From Eubacterium sp. (lineage in GTDB: Bacteria > Bacillota > Clostridia > Lachnospirales > Lachnospiraceae), in NCBI GenBank assembly GCA_017433615.1, contig JAFRGW010000080.1:1-39806 (forward strand): a stretch of 39,806 bases of DNA, written 5' to 3'. The notes under the pieces were generated by a model, which was not told the origin of the DNA, ran no database searches, and saw only the letters and a program-made list of their open reading frames with translations. A program made the translations under genes and the position numbers. Shown in pieces: positions 33,144 to 39,806 of this stretch; the stretch's first letter is position 1; the number at the start of each line of letters is the position of its first letter.

Positions 33144-33197
33144 AAAAGAAACCGCACGGATTATCCCTGGAATACAGAAAGTCGTGCGGTTTCTTTT
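33144..33197. terminator. Bidirectional terminator between VOC gene and luxS
   Basis: AAAAGAAACCGCACG (33144-33158) and CGTGCGGTTTCTTTT (33183-33197) are perfect 15-bp complements. The A-run on the left and T-run on the right let it serve both converging genes. Confidence 0.88.
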
Positions 33198-33214
33198 ATT
33201 ATCGGGGTAATAAT

Positions 33215-33685
33215 TCAGTAGCTCAGCCGGTCCGGTGTGAGGTTGTAGAGCACATCCAGATAGCGGCGCGCGTAATATTTTGCCATAAAAATATTCATGT
33301 CCAGGTAGTTGCCGCAGTCACGCGGGGATGCGCCGGGAATATCGCCCTCAAAATCACGGATATACTCGAACGTCCGGGTAATCAGGGATACGATATCTTC
33401 TGAAGCGAGATCGCCGCGGAGCAGCAGATAGAAGCCTGTGCGGCAGCCCATCGGCCCGAAGTAAATAATGCGGTCTTTCCAGATCTGATCGTTGCGCAGA
33501 AAAGTCGCGCCGACATGCTCGATGGCGTGTACTTCTGCTGTGTTCATAACCGGCTCTTCATTCGGGGAAGTGATGCGCAGGTCGAAGGTCGTTACGGTGT
33601 CGCCGCCGACTGCATCCTTGCGGGAGACATAGATGCCCGGCTGAAGTTTAAAATGATCGATCGTAAAGCTTGCAATTTTTTCCAT
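33215..33685 (-). CDS. luxS: S-ribosylhomocysteine lyase LuxS
   Basis: Splits S-ribosylhomocysteine into homocysteine and DPD, the precursor of autoinducer-2; it also recycles the by-product of methylation. It is a 156-residue metalloenzyme. The metal site is HAIEH (His53, His57) plus Cys in PRDCGNY near residue 124. SRKDAVGGDTVTTFDLR and GPMGCRTGFYL, with its Cys, are classic LuxS strings. GAGGAG precedes the start on the minus strand. It is transcribed alone, convergent to the VOC gene; the partner nucleosidase gene is not in the window. Confidence 0.97.
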   Translation of the reverse strand: MEKIASFTIDHFKLQPGIYVSRKDAVGGDTVTTFDLRITSPNEEPVMNTAEVHAIEHVGATFLRNDQIWKDRIIYFGPMGCRTGFYLLLRGDLASEDIVSLITRTFEYIRDFEGDIPGASPRDCGNYLDMNIFMAKYYARRYLDVLYNLTPDRLSY

Positions 33686-33736
33686 GCTGTTTTCTCCTCA
33701 TGATCAATAAATTTATCCAATTCATGTGTGAGGTAC

Positions 33737-33745
33737 AGTATAACA
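33737..33745 (-). promoter_or_regulatory. Candidate luxS promoter (extended -10)
   Basis: On the minus strand TGTTATACT gives a TG-extended -10 (TATACT at 33742-33737) about 50 bp before the luxS start. No good -35 is visible, which is tolerable for extended -10 promoters. The rest of 33746-33850 shows nothing else I can name. Confidence 0.45.
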
Positions 33746-33856
33746 TGGATTCTGCGGTTTTGGGAATATTCTGTGTATCTGTGCTGCGTGCTCGTACTGC
33801 GGAACGTGTGCAGGCCGGACATCTTTGTGTCAGAATGATCCTGGATGTATGGGCGG

Positions 33857-33886
33857 TTGACATATCGTTACTGATAATGGTATCAT
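33857..33886 (+). promoter_or_regulatory. Promoter of the DUF3990/XRE pair
   Basis: A perfect TTGACA (33857-33862) lies 18 bp before TATCAT (33881-33886). The short dyad TGATA/TATCA overlaps the -10. Transcription would start near 33893, inside the palindrome that follows. Confidence 0.7.
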
Positions 33887-33912
33887 AAAACTACGTCTAT
33901 GGACGTAGTTTT
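33887..33912. promoter_or_regulatory. Perfect 11-bp palindrome at the transcription start, candidate operator
   Basis: AAAACTACGTC (33887-33897), spacer TATG, and GACGTAGTTTT (33902-33912) are exact complements, placed directly after the -10. It could be read as a hairpin terminator, but its place at the start point of a toxin-antitoxin-like pair fits an operator for the XRE protein better. Confidence 0.6.
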
Positions 33913-33967
33913 ATTTGAAAATGTCATGCCGAAGCTGCAGAGAATGGATAAAAGGGAGTTTTGGTTT

Positions 33968-34627
33968 ATGCGATATATCTATCATGGGTCGAAAGAAATT
34001 GTTCCGGTCCCGGTGTTTGGAAAGGGGCGTCCGGATAATGATTACGGAACAGGATTTTACTGTACGGAAGATATAGAATTGGCGAAGGAGTGGGCAGCAG
34101 TAGATGAAAAGGGCGGGTTCCTGAACTGTTATGAAGTAGACGAAACAGATATGCTGCGGTTTGATCTGATCCTTTCTGAGCAGAAGGATTCATCGGCACA
34201 GATTCTGCAATGGCTGGCGGTACTGCTGGCAAATCGGAATATACGTCTGGGCAGCCCGGTTGAGAAGCGCGGGCGAGAATACATTCTTGCACATTTTCTG
34301 CCGGATCTTTCTGATGCGGATTTTCTTGTCGGTTACCGGGCGGACGATTCTTATTTTTCTTTCGCACGGGCATTCCTGAGTAATACCATCACGCTGGGAC
34401 AGCTTTCACATGCAATGTTTTTTGGAGAACTCGGTCTTCAATATGTCATTAAGAGCCGGCGGATGTTTACAAGAATTCATTTTCTGGAAGCAGTTCCTGT
34501 AGATGGGGTACTATATTATCCAAAACGAAGAAAACGGGATCTTGCTGCAAGAGAGAAATACAGAAAAATGCTGGAGCAGGAGTCAGAGGACGGTTTCTAT
34601 CTGAATCAGATTATGCGGGAGAAGTAA
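33968..34627 (+). CDS. DUF3990 protein, ADP-ribosyltransferase-like putative toxin
   Basis: A 219-residue cytoplasmic protein. The N-terminus has the DUF3990 pattern YIYHGS (His6), then GRPDNDYGTGFYCTEDIELAKEWA (shared positions: Gly-Phe-Tyr31, Ala-Trp), resembling the H-Y part of ADP-ribosyltransferase folds. The middle is Leu-rich. The C-terminal 40 residues are strongly basic (YPKRRKRDLAAREKYRK). No enzyme activity is proven for this family as far as I know. ATG 33968 follows AAGGGAG at good spacing. Earlier in-frame ATGs at 33899 and 33944 lie in the palindrome or lack a site. The XRE gene starts two bases after its stop, suggesting a toxin-antitoxin pair (inference). Confidence 0.75.
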   Translation: MRYIYHGSKEIVPVPVFGKGRPDNDYGTGFYCTEDIELAKEWAAVDEKGGFLNCYEVDETDMLRFDLILSEQKDSSAQILQWLAVLLANRNIRLGSPVEKRGREYILAHFLPDLSDADFLVGYRADDSYFSFARAFLSNTITLGQLSHAMFFGELGLQYVIKSRRMFTRIHFLEAVPVDGVLYYPKRRKRDLAAREKYRKMLEQESEDGFYLNQIMREK

Positions 34628-34628
34628 A

Positions 34629-35282
34629 ATGCAGGGATCATATGCGGAAGTATATCTGGATGATGCGATGCGGAATATGGGTGAAATGACAGAATATGCC
34701 GCGGAAGTCTGTCATATCAGTCTTGACCTGCTGTTTCACATGTTTATTGTCAGTGGATATGCGAGGCGATGGGAACAGGGAGACCCCGCTGTTTTGTGCG
34801 GGCTGTCCGGGACGGAGCTCTGCGGGCGGATTCTGGAGAAATGTGGAATGGATGGCGGGAGCAGACAACCGGCGCTGATACGCTACGATACAGAGCGGAA
34901 TTACTGGTGCGGATGGTTTGTGGCATTCTATCAGTGGAAAAAAAGGATTTCCTTTGGACAGTTGTTTCCGTCAGTCAGGGAACAGGATTTGTTCCGTTTG
35001 TATCCTGCACTGCATACAGCATCGGAAGAAAAGGGAGCAGAGGTGCTGGATCAGTTACAGCGGGAGCGAAGTCAAATCACAAGACTGCAGACATATCGGA
35101 AGAAGCTTGGTCTCTCACAGCAGGAACTGGCGGAACGTTCGGGCGTGAATTTAAGAACACTGCAGGAATATGAAGTGCGGAGAAAAGACATCAACCGTGC
35201 GGCAGCTGAGAAGCTGATTGCACTGGCAAATGTATTGCTCTGCAGACCGGAATCCCTGCTCGAAATCAGTATTCCGGAATAA
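34629..35282 (+). CDS. XRE helix-turn-helix protein, putative antitoxin/autorepressor
   Basis: A 217-residue protein. The N-terminal 150 residues form a helical domain I do not recognise by name (AEVYLDDAMRNMGEMTEYAAEV; the RYDTERNYWCGWFVAFYQW region is aromatic). It is followed by a clear Cro/C1-type HTH at about 152-207 (LQTYRKKLGLSQQELAERSGVNLRTLQEYEVRRKDINRAAAEKL, given by family spacing). It is separated from the DUF3990 gene by one base, so both come from the promoter at 33857. The N-terminal part likely binds the partner while the HTH binds the palindrome at 33887 (inference). No terminator is visible before the galM promoter. Confidence 0.8.
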   Translation: MQGSYAEVYLDDAMRNMGEMTEYAAEVCHISLDLLFHMFIVSGYARRWEQGDPAVLCGLSGTELCGRILEKCGMDGGSRQPALIRYDTERNYWCGWFVAFYQWKKRISFGQLFPSVREQDLFRLYPALHTASEEKGAEVLDQLQRERSQITRLQTYRKKLGLSQQELAERSGVNLRTLQEYEVRRKDINRAAAEKLIALANVLLCRPESLLEISIPE

Positions 35283-35328
35283 GTAAAATCGTTGAGAAAA
35301 ATATTCAAAAGTACTTTTATAAAATAAA

Positions 35329-35357
35329 TTGACAAAAGTAGTGCCGGGGTGTATGCT
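35329..35357 (+). promoter_or_regulatory. Promoter of galM
   Basis: A perfect TTGACA (35329-35334) lies 17 bp before TATGCT (35352-35357), leaving a leader of about 120 nt before galM. Confidence 0.75.
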
Positions 35358-35379
35358 TTCTATATATAGAGAAGAAACA

Positions 35380-35416
35380 CTTCGGTTTTTGTGTGTAAAA
35401 ACAGAAAAACCAGAAG
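35380..35416 (+). promoter_or_regulatory. Hairpin in the galM leader
   Basis: CTTCGGTTTTT (35380-35390) pairs with AAAAACC and GAAG (35405-35416) with a one-base bulge. It lies soon after the predicted start point. There is no T-tract, so it may stabilise the message rather than terminate it. Confidence 0.35.
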
Positions 35417-35484
35417 AGACTGACGTGGAGCTGAGAGGCAGAATACCGGATCATTAGAAGGAAACGCAAAACGGAGGAAAGCGA

Positions 35485-36555
35485 ATGATGGGAATGTCAA
35501 GCAGATCATTTGGAACAACAAAAGACGGTACAGAAGTAACAGAGTATACCCTTACCAATGCAAATGGAACTTCATGCTCCTTTATTGATATGGGGGCGGC
35601 CTGGGTGACTATGAATGTGAAGGACAAAAACGGTGTATTCGCAGATGTGGTCATGGGCTATGACAATCCGGATGCATATTATATGAATCCCACCAGCTGC
35701 GGCGAATGTGTCGGACGCAATGCGAACCGCATCGCGCACGCAAAGTTCACGCTGGAGGGGAAGGAATACCAGCTCGGCAAGAACAACAATGACAACAATC
35801 TGCATTCCGGCCCGGACAAGTGGTTCACACATATGTTCAAAGGAGAACTGCAGGAAACAGCGGAAGGCAGCAGTGTCCGTTTTACGAAATTTTCCAAAGA
35901 CGGCGAGCAGGGCTTCCCGGGAAATCTGGAATTTGCGGTTACCTATACTTTGACGGAAGATGATGCGCTGAAGATCGAATACGAGGCATGCGCAGACCAG
36001 ACGACAATTATCAATCCGACCAATCATGCGTATTTCAATCTGGCCGGCGACGGCAGCGGTGATGTTTTCGGACATGTGCTGTGCATGAAGGCGGACCGTT
36101 TCACACCGACAGATGAATATTCCATTCCTTATGGAGAACTATGGGATGTTGCGGGCACGCCGTTTGATTTCAGAGAGCCGAAGACAATCGGGCGGGATAT
36201 CAAAGCGGACTATGAGCAGCTGCAGTTTGTCGGCGGTTATGACCACAACATGGTGCTGAACGATCAGGATGGCACCGTCCGCCTGGCAGCAGTATTTACA
36301 GATCCGGAGAGCGGCCGGACCATGCAGGTATTCACAGATCTTCCGGGCATGCAGCTCTACACCGGCAATAATATCAAGAATACGTGTGTCGGAAAAAATG
36401 GCGCGGATTATCAGCCGTGGATGGGCGTCTGCTTTGAGACGCAGTACTATCCGGATGCGATGAACCATCAGGATACTGACTGGCCGCAGCCAATCTTTAA
36501 GGCCGGCGAGAAATATCACTCCGTGACGATCTACAAGTTTGGAGTTGTGGATTAA
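35485..36555 (+). CDS. galM: Aldose 1-epimerase (galactose mutarotase)
   Basis: Interconverts alpha and beta forms of aldohexoses and supplies alpha-galactose to galactokinase. It is a 356-residue cytoplasmic beta-sandwich. Typical strings are CGECVGRNANRIAHAKFTL, NNLHSGPDKWF, INPTNHAYFNLAGDG (catalytic His), GGYDHNMVL and GVCFETQYYPDAMNH (catalytic Glu). GGAGG lies seven bases before ATG 35485; ATG 35488 is an equally good alternative. It is expressed from its own promoter, away from the gal cluster at 16084-21459, and lies next to the ROK regulator and xylB. Confidence 0.95.
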   Translation: MMGMSSRSFGTTKDGTEVTEYTLTNANGTSCSFIDMGAAWVTMNVKDKNGVFADVVMGYDNPDAYYMNPTSCGECVGRNANRIAHAKFTLEGKEYQLGKNNNDNNLHSGPDKWFTHMFKGELQETAEGSSVRFTKFSKDGEQGFPGNLEFAVTYTLTEDDALKIEYEACADQTTIINPTNHAYFNLAGDGSGDVFGHVLCMKADRFTPTDEYSIPYGELWDVAGTPFDFREPKTIGRDIKADYEQLQFVGGYDHNMVLNDQDGTVRLAAVFTDPESGRTMQVFTDLPGMQLYTGNNIKNTCVGKNGADYQPWMGVCFETQYYPDAMNHQDTDWPQPIFKAGEKYHSVTIYKFGVVD

Positions 36556-36570
36556 GATCCGGAGATTATG

Positions 36571-36590
36571 ATAGCCTGAGATAGCCTGAG
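36571..36590 (+). repeat. Tandem 10-bp duplication
   Basis: ATAGCCTGAG occurs twice head to tail just before the inverted-repeat element at 36593. It may mark a small duplication made when that element arrived, or simple slippage. Confidence 0.5.
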
Positions 36591-36592
36591 CA

Positions 36593-36729
36593 GGTCCTGC
36601 GGAAGTAAGCAATCCATGCGCAGGTGCTCGAAACCCGCCGGTACTTGCTGAACGAAGTGAAGCTTAGTACCGCTGCGAGGATGAGGCGGCGAGAGCGTGC
36701 CTGTGCAGGATTCCTACTTCCGCAGGACC
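36593..36729. repeat. Large inverted-repeat intergenic element (copy B)
   Basis: Arms 36593-36615 and 36708-36729 are complementary: 15 bases perfect, then a small internal loop, then five more. Inside are TGCGCAGG/CCTGTGCA and CGGTACT/AGTACCG. The core (CCGCCGGTACT, AGTACCGCTGCGAG, GAGAGCGTG) closely follows copy A at 2405-2552, while the outer arms are unrelated. The right arm ends about 13 bp before the ribosome binding site of the ROK gene. Confidence 0.75.
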
Positions 36730-36757
36730 GATGATAACAAGAAAGGAGGAGCGCCAT

Positions 36758-37897
36758 ATGAAGCAAATCAAACCGGTTGCGACGGACCGCAGAAAAAAAA
36801 CGCGAAATGATGTTTACCGCTTCATCTATCATGCGCCGTCCTCTGTTACGAAGCAGGATGTTGCCAGGGAATTGAAGCTGAGCCTGCCGACGGTTTATCA
36901 GAATCTGTCGGAGCTGGAGGAAGCCGGGCTGATCCACGCGGCGGAACTGCAGAAACCGGCCGGTGGCCGTCCGCCGGTAGGCTATGAAGTGTGCGCTGAT
37001 GCACACTTTGCAGTCGGTGTTTCCATTTCGGCGACAGAGATTTCTATGGTTGCGCTGGATATGAAACGCAATGAAATTGCTGCTGCTTCAGAACCTGTCC
37101 GATCACTGGAAAAAGAGGCATTGCTGGTACAGTTTACGGATGCAATGTTCCGGTTCGGAGAACGTGCAAAGCTGGACAGCGAGAAACTGCTGGGCATCGG
37201 CCTGACGGTTCCGGGTGTGCTGGACCCCGATTCCGATACGATTCTCCTTTCGCCGACACTTCATCTGGGAAAAGTTCCTGTAAGGCAGATTCAGGAGAAA
37301 TTTTCCTGCCCTGTTTCCGTTGAAAATGACAGCACAAGTGCGGGGATCGCGGAATACTCTGTCCTGCCGAAAGAAGAACGGAAAAAAAGTTTTGCCTGCC
37401 TTTATCTGGCATACGGCGTCGGCGGCGCGGTATTTTTTGAGGGGAAACCCTGGTATGGCGAGAATCACAGAAGCGCTGAATTCGGACACATGTGTATTGT
37501 TCCGGACGGTCTTCCCTGCAGCTGCGGGAAAAAAGGATGTCTGGAAGCTTATATCGGCGCATTCCGGTTCAGCCGTGATCTGGGAATTTCCATTGATACC
37601 TTCTTTGAAGAGCGGGACAGCGGAAACAAAGAATACCAGGATCTCTGGGAGGATGGAATCGCACATCTGGCAATTGCCCTCAGCAACATCAGACGGGCAT
37701 TCGACTGTGATGTGATCCTGGGCGGATTTATGAGCGAACAGATCGCTGTCTCGCTGGAATTGCTGCAGCAGAAGATCGCGGAACGGGATATTTTCGGAGA
37801 GGATACATCCTGGCTGAAGATCGGGAAATATCCCCGGAAAGCCGGAATTTATGGTGCGGCATGGAGCTGGATTGAACGGTTTATTGATGAGATTTGA
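36758..37897 (+). CDS. ROK family transcriptional regulator (XylR/NagC-type)
   Basis: Predicted sugar-responsive repressor of 379 residues. An N-terminal winged helix (about 15-75; VTKQDVARELKLSLPTVYQNLSELEEAGLI) is followed by a ROK kinase-like fold (IGLTVPGVLD, VENDSTSAGIAEY, YGVGGAVFFEG). The zinc-site string is EFGHMCIVPDG then CSCGKKGCLEAYIG. ATG 36758 follows AAAGGAGG; the earlier in-frame ATG at 36731 abuts the repeat and lacks a site. It stands directly before xylB in the same direction, so it most likely controls xylB and perhaps galM. The ligand (xylose or another sugar) is inference. Confidence 0.9.
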   Translation: MKQIKPVATDRRKKTRNDVYRFIYHAPSSVTKQDVARELKLSLPTVYQNLSELEEAGLIHAAELQKPAGGRPPVGYEVCADAHFAVGVSISATEISMVALDMKRNEIAAASEPVRSLEKEALLVQFTDAMFRFGERAKLDSEKLLGIGLTVPGVLDPDSDTILLSPTLHLGKVPVRQIQEKFSCPVSVENDSTSAGIAEYSVLPKEERKKSFACLYLAYGVGGAVFFEGKPWYGENHRSAEFGHMCIVPDGLPCSCGKKGCLEAYIGAFRFSRDLGISIDTFFEERDSGNKEYQDLWEDGIAHLAIALSNIRRAFDCDVILGGFMSEQIAVSLELLQQKIAERDIFGEDTSWLKIGKYPRKAGIYGAAWSWIERFIDEI

Positions 37898-37973
37898 CAA
37901 CAGTGCGATGCAGGATTCGTACAAAATGAAATATGTCCGGGCGGACGGTAAATAAGTAAAGGAGGAGATGCCG

Positions 37974-39449
37974 GTGCTGTATATAGGAGTTGATCTCGGA
38001 ACTTCGGCAGTGAAGCTGCTGCTGATGGATGAAAATGGCGTGATTCAGAATATCACCTCACGCGACTACCCGCTGTATTTTCCGAAGCCGGGCTGGTCAG
38101 AGCAGAATCCGGAAGACTGGCTGAACGCCGTGCTTGACGGCCTGCAGGAACTGACAGAGGACTGTGACAAAACACAGATTGCCGGGATCGGCGCCGGCGG
38201 CCAGATGCACGGTCTGGTTGTGCTGGATGCAGATGACAAGGTGATCCGGCCGACCATCCTCTGGAATGATGGCAGAACGCAGAAGGAAACCGACTGGCTG
38301 AACAATGAGATCGGAACAAAACAGCTGTCATCATGGACCGGGAACATTGCATTTGCGGGATTTACCGCACCGAAGCTTCTGTGGATGCGTGAGAACGAGC
38401 CGGCGCTTTTTGCAAAGATTGATAAAGTAATGCTCCCGAAGGATTATATCAATTACATGCTTTCGGGCGTGCACTGCACTGATTATTCGGATGCGTCCGG
38501 CATGCTGCTGCTGGATGTGGCACACAAATGCTGGAGCAGAGAAATGCTGGAGATCTGCGGCATTACAGAGGCGCAGATGCCGAAGCTGTTCGAGAGTTAT
38601 GATGCAGTCGGAACACTGAAGGCTGACATCGCGGAACGACTCGGCTTCCCGGAGAACGTCGTGATAGCAGCAGGCGCCGGAGACAATGCGGCAGCAGCTG
38701 TCGGAACGGACACCGTTGCGGAAGGAAGCTGCAACATCAGTCTCGGAACATCCGGTACCATATTTATTCCGAGTGCAGAATTCAAATCAGACGATGCAAA
38801 CGCGCTGCATGCATTTGCGCATTCCAATGGTCAATTCCATCTGATGGGATGTATGCTCTCCGCGGCATCCTGCAACAAGTGGTGGCTGGAGACGGTTCTC
38901 GACACAGATCAATATGCAGAGGAACAGGCGCCGATTACCGACGAGATGCTCGGAAAGAATCATGTATTTTTCCTGCCGTATCTGATGGGTGAGCGGGCAC
39001 CGCATAATGACCCGTCCGCGCGCGGCTGTTTTATCGGTCTGACGATGGATTCCACACGGGCCGATATGACACAGGCAGTTCTCGAAGGCATTTCCTTCGG
39101 TTTGCGTGATTCGCTTGAGGCGGCAAGAGCCATGGGTATCGAGATCCGCTCAAGCATGCTCTGCGGCGGGGGCGCGAAGAGTCCGCTTTGGAAGAAGATG
39201 CTGGCGAACATTATGAATATAGAATTGACCATCCCGGAGACCGAACAGGGACCTGGCTACGGCGGCGCGATGCTTGCGGGTGTTGCGTGCGGGAAATATG
39301 CAACTGTTGAGGAGGCGGCCCATTCGCTTGTCCGTGTGACAGAAACCGTGAAGCCGGACCCGGAGCTGGCGGCATTGTACGAAGAGCGCTATCAGCAGTT
39401 CCGGAAAATGTATCCGGCACTGAAAGGTGTGTTTAAGGGACTTTCCTGA
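37974..39449 (+). CDS. xylB: Xylulokinase
   Basis: Phosphorylates D-xylulose to xylulose-5-phosphate for the pentose phosphate pathway. It is an FGGY-family kinase of about 491 residues. The N-terminal ATP loop is GVDLGTSAVKLLL, and the xylulokinase hallmark AGGQMHGLV lies near residue 75, with LWNDGRTQ and KLLWMRENEP. The C-terminal half holds SLGTSGTIF and LCGGGAKSPLWKKMLANI. GTG 37974 is eight bases after AAAGGAGG and gives the usual family start MLYIGVD. The ATG at 37968 is only two bases from that site but remains possible (two more residues). No xylose isomerase gene is in the window. Confidence 0.94.
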   Translation: MLYIGVDLGTSAVKLLLMDENGVIQNITSRDYPLYFPKPGWSEQNPEDWLNAVLDGLQELTEDCDKTQIAGIGAGGQMHGLVVLDADDKVIRPTILWNDGRTQKETDWLNNEIGTKQLSSWTGNIAFAGFTAPKLLWMRENEPALFAKIDKVMLPKDYINYMLSGVHCTDYSDASGMLLLDVAHKCWSREMLEICGITEAQMPKLFESYDAVGTLKADIAERLGFPENVVIAAGAGDNAAAAVGTDTVAEGSCNISLGTSGTIFIPSAEFKSDDANALHAFAHSNGQFHLMGCMLSAASCNKWWLETVLDTDQYAEEQAPITDEMLGKNHVFFLPYLMGERAPHNDPSARGCFIGLTMDSTRADMTQAVLEGISFGLRDSLEAARAMGIEIRSSMLCGGGAKSPLWKKMLANIMNIELTIPETEQGPGYGGAMLAGVACGKYATVEEAAHSLVRVTETVKPDPELAALYEERYQQFRKMYPALKGVFKGLS

Positions 39450-39551
39450 TCATTTTCCCAAAAAACTTGAGAAAGGGCTGGCCCCTGTGTTTCTTGACGC
39501 AGGTTTGATTTGCCTGTAGCGATTGAATCATCCGTTTTTTTCGGACCGGGA

Positions 39552-39806
39552 AAACGCGCTGCCCCGGAAGGGATTTGGAGCGCGTCAGGGGCGGCCTGAA
39601 CAGGCGAAAGCAAGAAACGCGCGGTCCCGGAAGGGATTTGGAGCGCGTCAGGGGCGGCCTGAACAGGCGAAAGTAAGAAACGCACTGCCCCGGAATGGAT
39701 TTGGAGCGCGTCAGGGGCAGCCTGAACAGGCAAAAGCAAGAAACGCGCTGCCCCGGAAGGGATTTGGAGCGCGTCAGGGGCGGCCTGAACAGGCGAAAGT
39801 AAGAAA
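39552..39806. repeat. 63-bp tandem repeat array running off the right edge
   Basis: Four full copies start at 39552, 39615, 39678 and 39741, and a fifth begins at 39804. Copies differ at a few bases. Most contain a GC[CT]GCCCC/GGGGC[GA]GC hairpin and a GCCTG/CAGGC hairpin. The third has a CTGCCCC/GGGGCAG match where others have a G-U pair, hinting at maintained pairing. On the minus strand the period (21 codons) keeps one frame open, with peptide unit FLLSPVQAAPDALQIPSGAAR-like. The DNA from 39450 to 39551 shows no gene. Confidence 0.85.

Noticed and set aside
33899-33967. Longer start for the DUF3990 protein
   Set aside because: ATG 33899 lies in the palindrome at the predicted transcription start and lacks a ribosome binding site; ATG 33968 has AAGGGAG and begins at the conserved YIYHGS.
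39392-39739. Minus-strand frame encoding a repeated 21-residue peptide
   Set aside because: Not listed as a gene: the frame is open only because the repeat period is a multiple of three, its internal start is TTG without a ribosome binding site, and its 3' part overlaps the end of xylB. The region beyond the window is needed.
39552-39806. Possible CRISPR array
   Set aside because: The 63-bp units are contiguous with no unique spacers, and no cas gene is near.

Overview
The window looks like chromosome from a gut-type Clostridia bacterium (Bacillota), most likely a Lachnospiraceae relative. Supporting signs are strong AGGAGG-type ribosome binding sites, class II galT, MsmK-type and RbsA-type sugar ABC systems, an ANTAR regulator, and Gly/Ser/Ala-rich lipoprotein linkers. 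This is inference from gene content; no 16S or other marker gene is present.

Layout. 1-624: AT-rich gene-free tract ending in a displaced 3' piece of tRNA-Leu(UAA), which looks like the scar of an integrative element lying to the left. 648-4519: GH73 cell-wall glucosaminidase, YfbR nucleotidase, a cysteine-rich flavoprotein and a MATE exporter. 4476-19114: an alpha-galactoside (raffinose/melibiose type) locus with a divergent AraC regulator, binding protein, two permeases, a YesL membrane protein, GH36 alpha-galactosidase and MsmK-type ATPase. It continues with an odd ParB-like/BMP fusion, a metallophosphoesterase, galT and galK. 19115-21459: an AAA ATPase with a phased-repeat promoter sits between galK and galE. 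21500-23870: mazEF, nudC and an AIM24 gene with an in-frame stop near its end.

24040-31374: an ANTAR response regulator, a histidine kinase whose N-terminus is a catalytically dead RbsA-like ABC ATPase, and a four-gene ribose/galactofuranose-type ABC importer. The importer has a consensus promoter and a leader terminator. This is the best candidate for an undescribed system: a kinase that may dock on an ABC permease and control the importer by antitermination. 31482-33685: Gfo/Idh/MocA oxidoreductase, VOC protein and, on the other strand, luxS. 33857-35282: a DUF3990 (ADP-ribosyltransferase-like) plus XRE pair with a perfect palindrome at the predicted transcription start. 35329-39449: galM, a ROK regulator and xylB. 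39552-39806: a 63-bp tandem repeat running off the right edge.

How the genes fit together: imported alpha-galactosides are cut by the GH36 enzyme. Galactose then passes through GalM, GalK, GalT and GalE. The second importer and xylB point to further uptake of monosaccharides such as pentoses. Large inverted-repeat elements with related cores sit just before several gene starts (2405-2552, 13350-13526, 36593-36729, perhaps 23023-23151).
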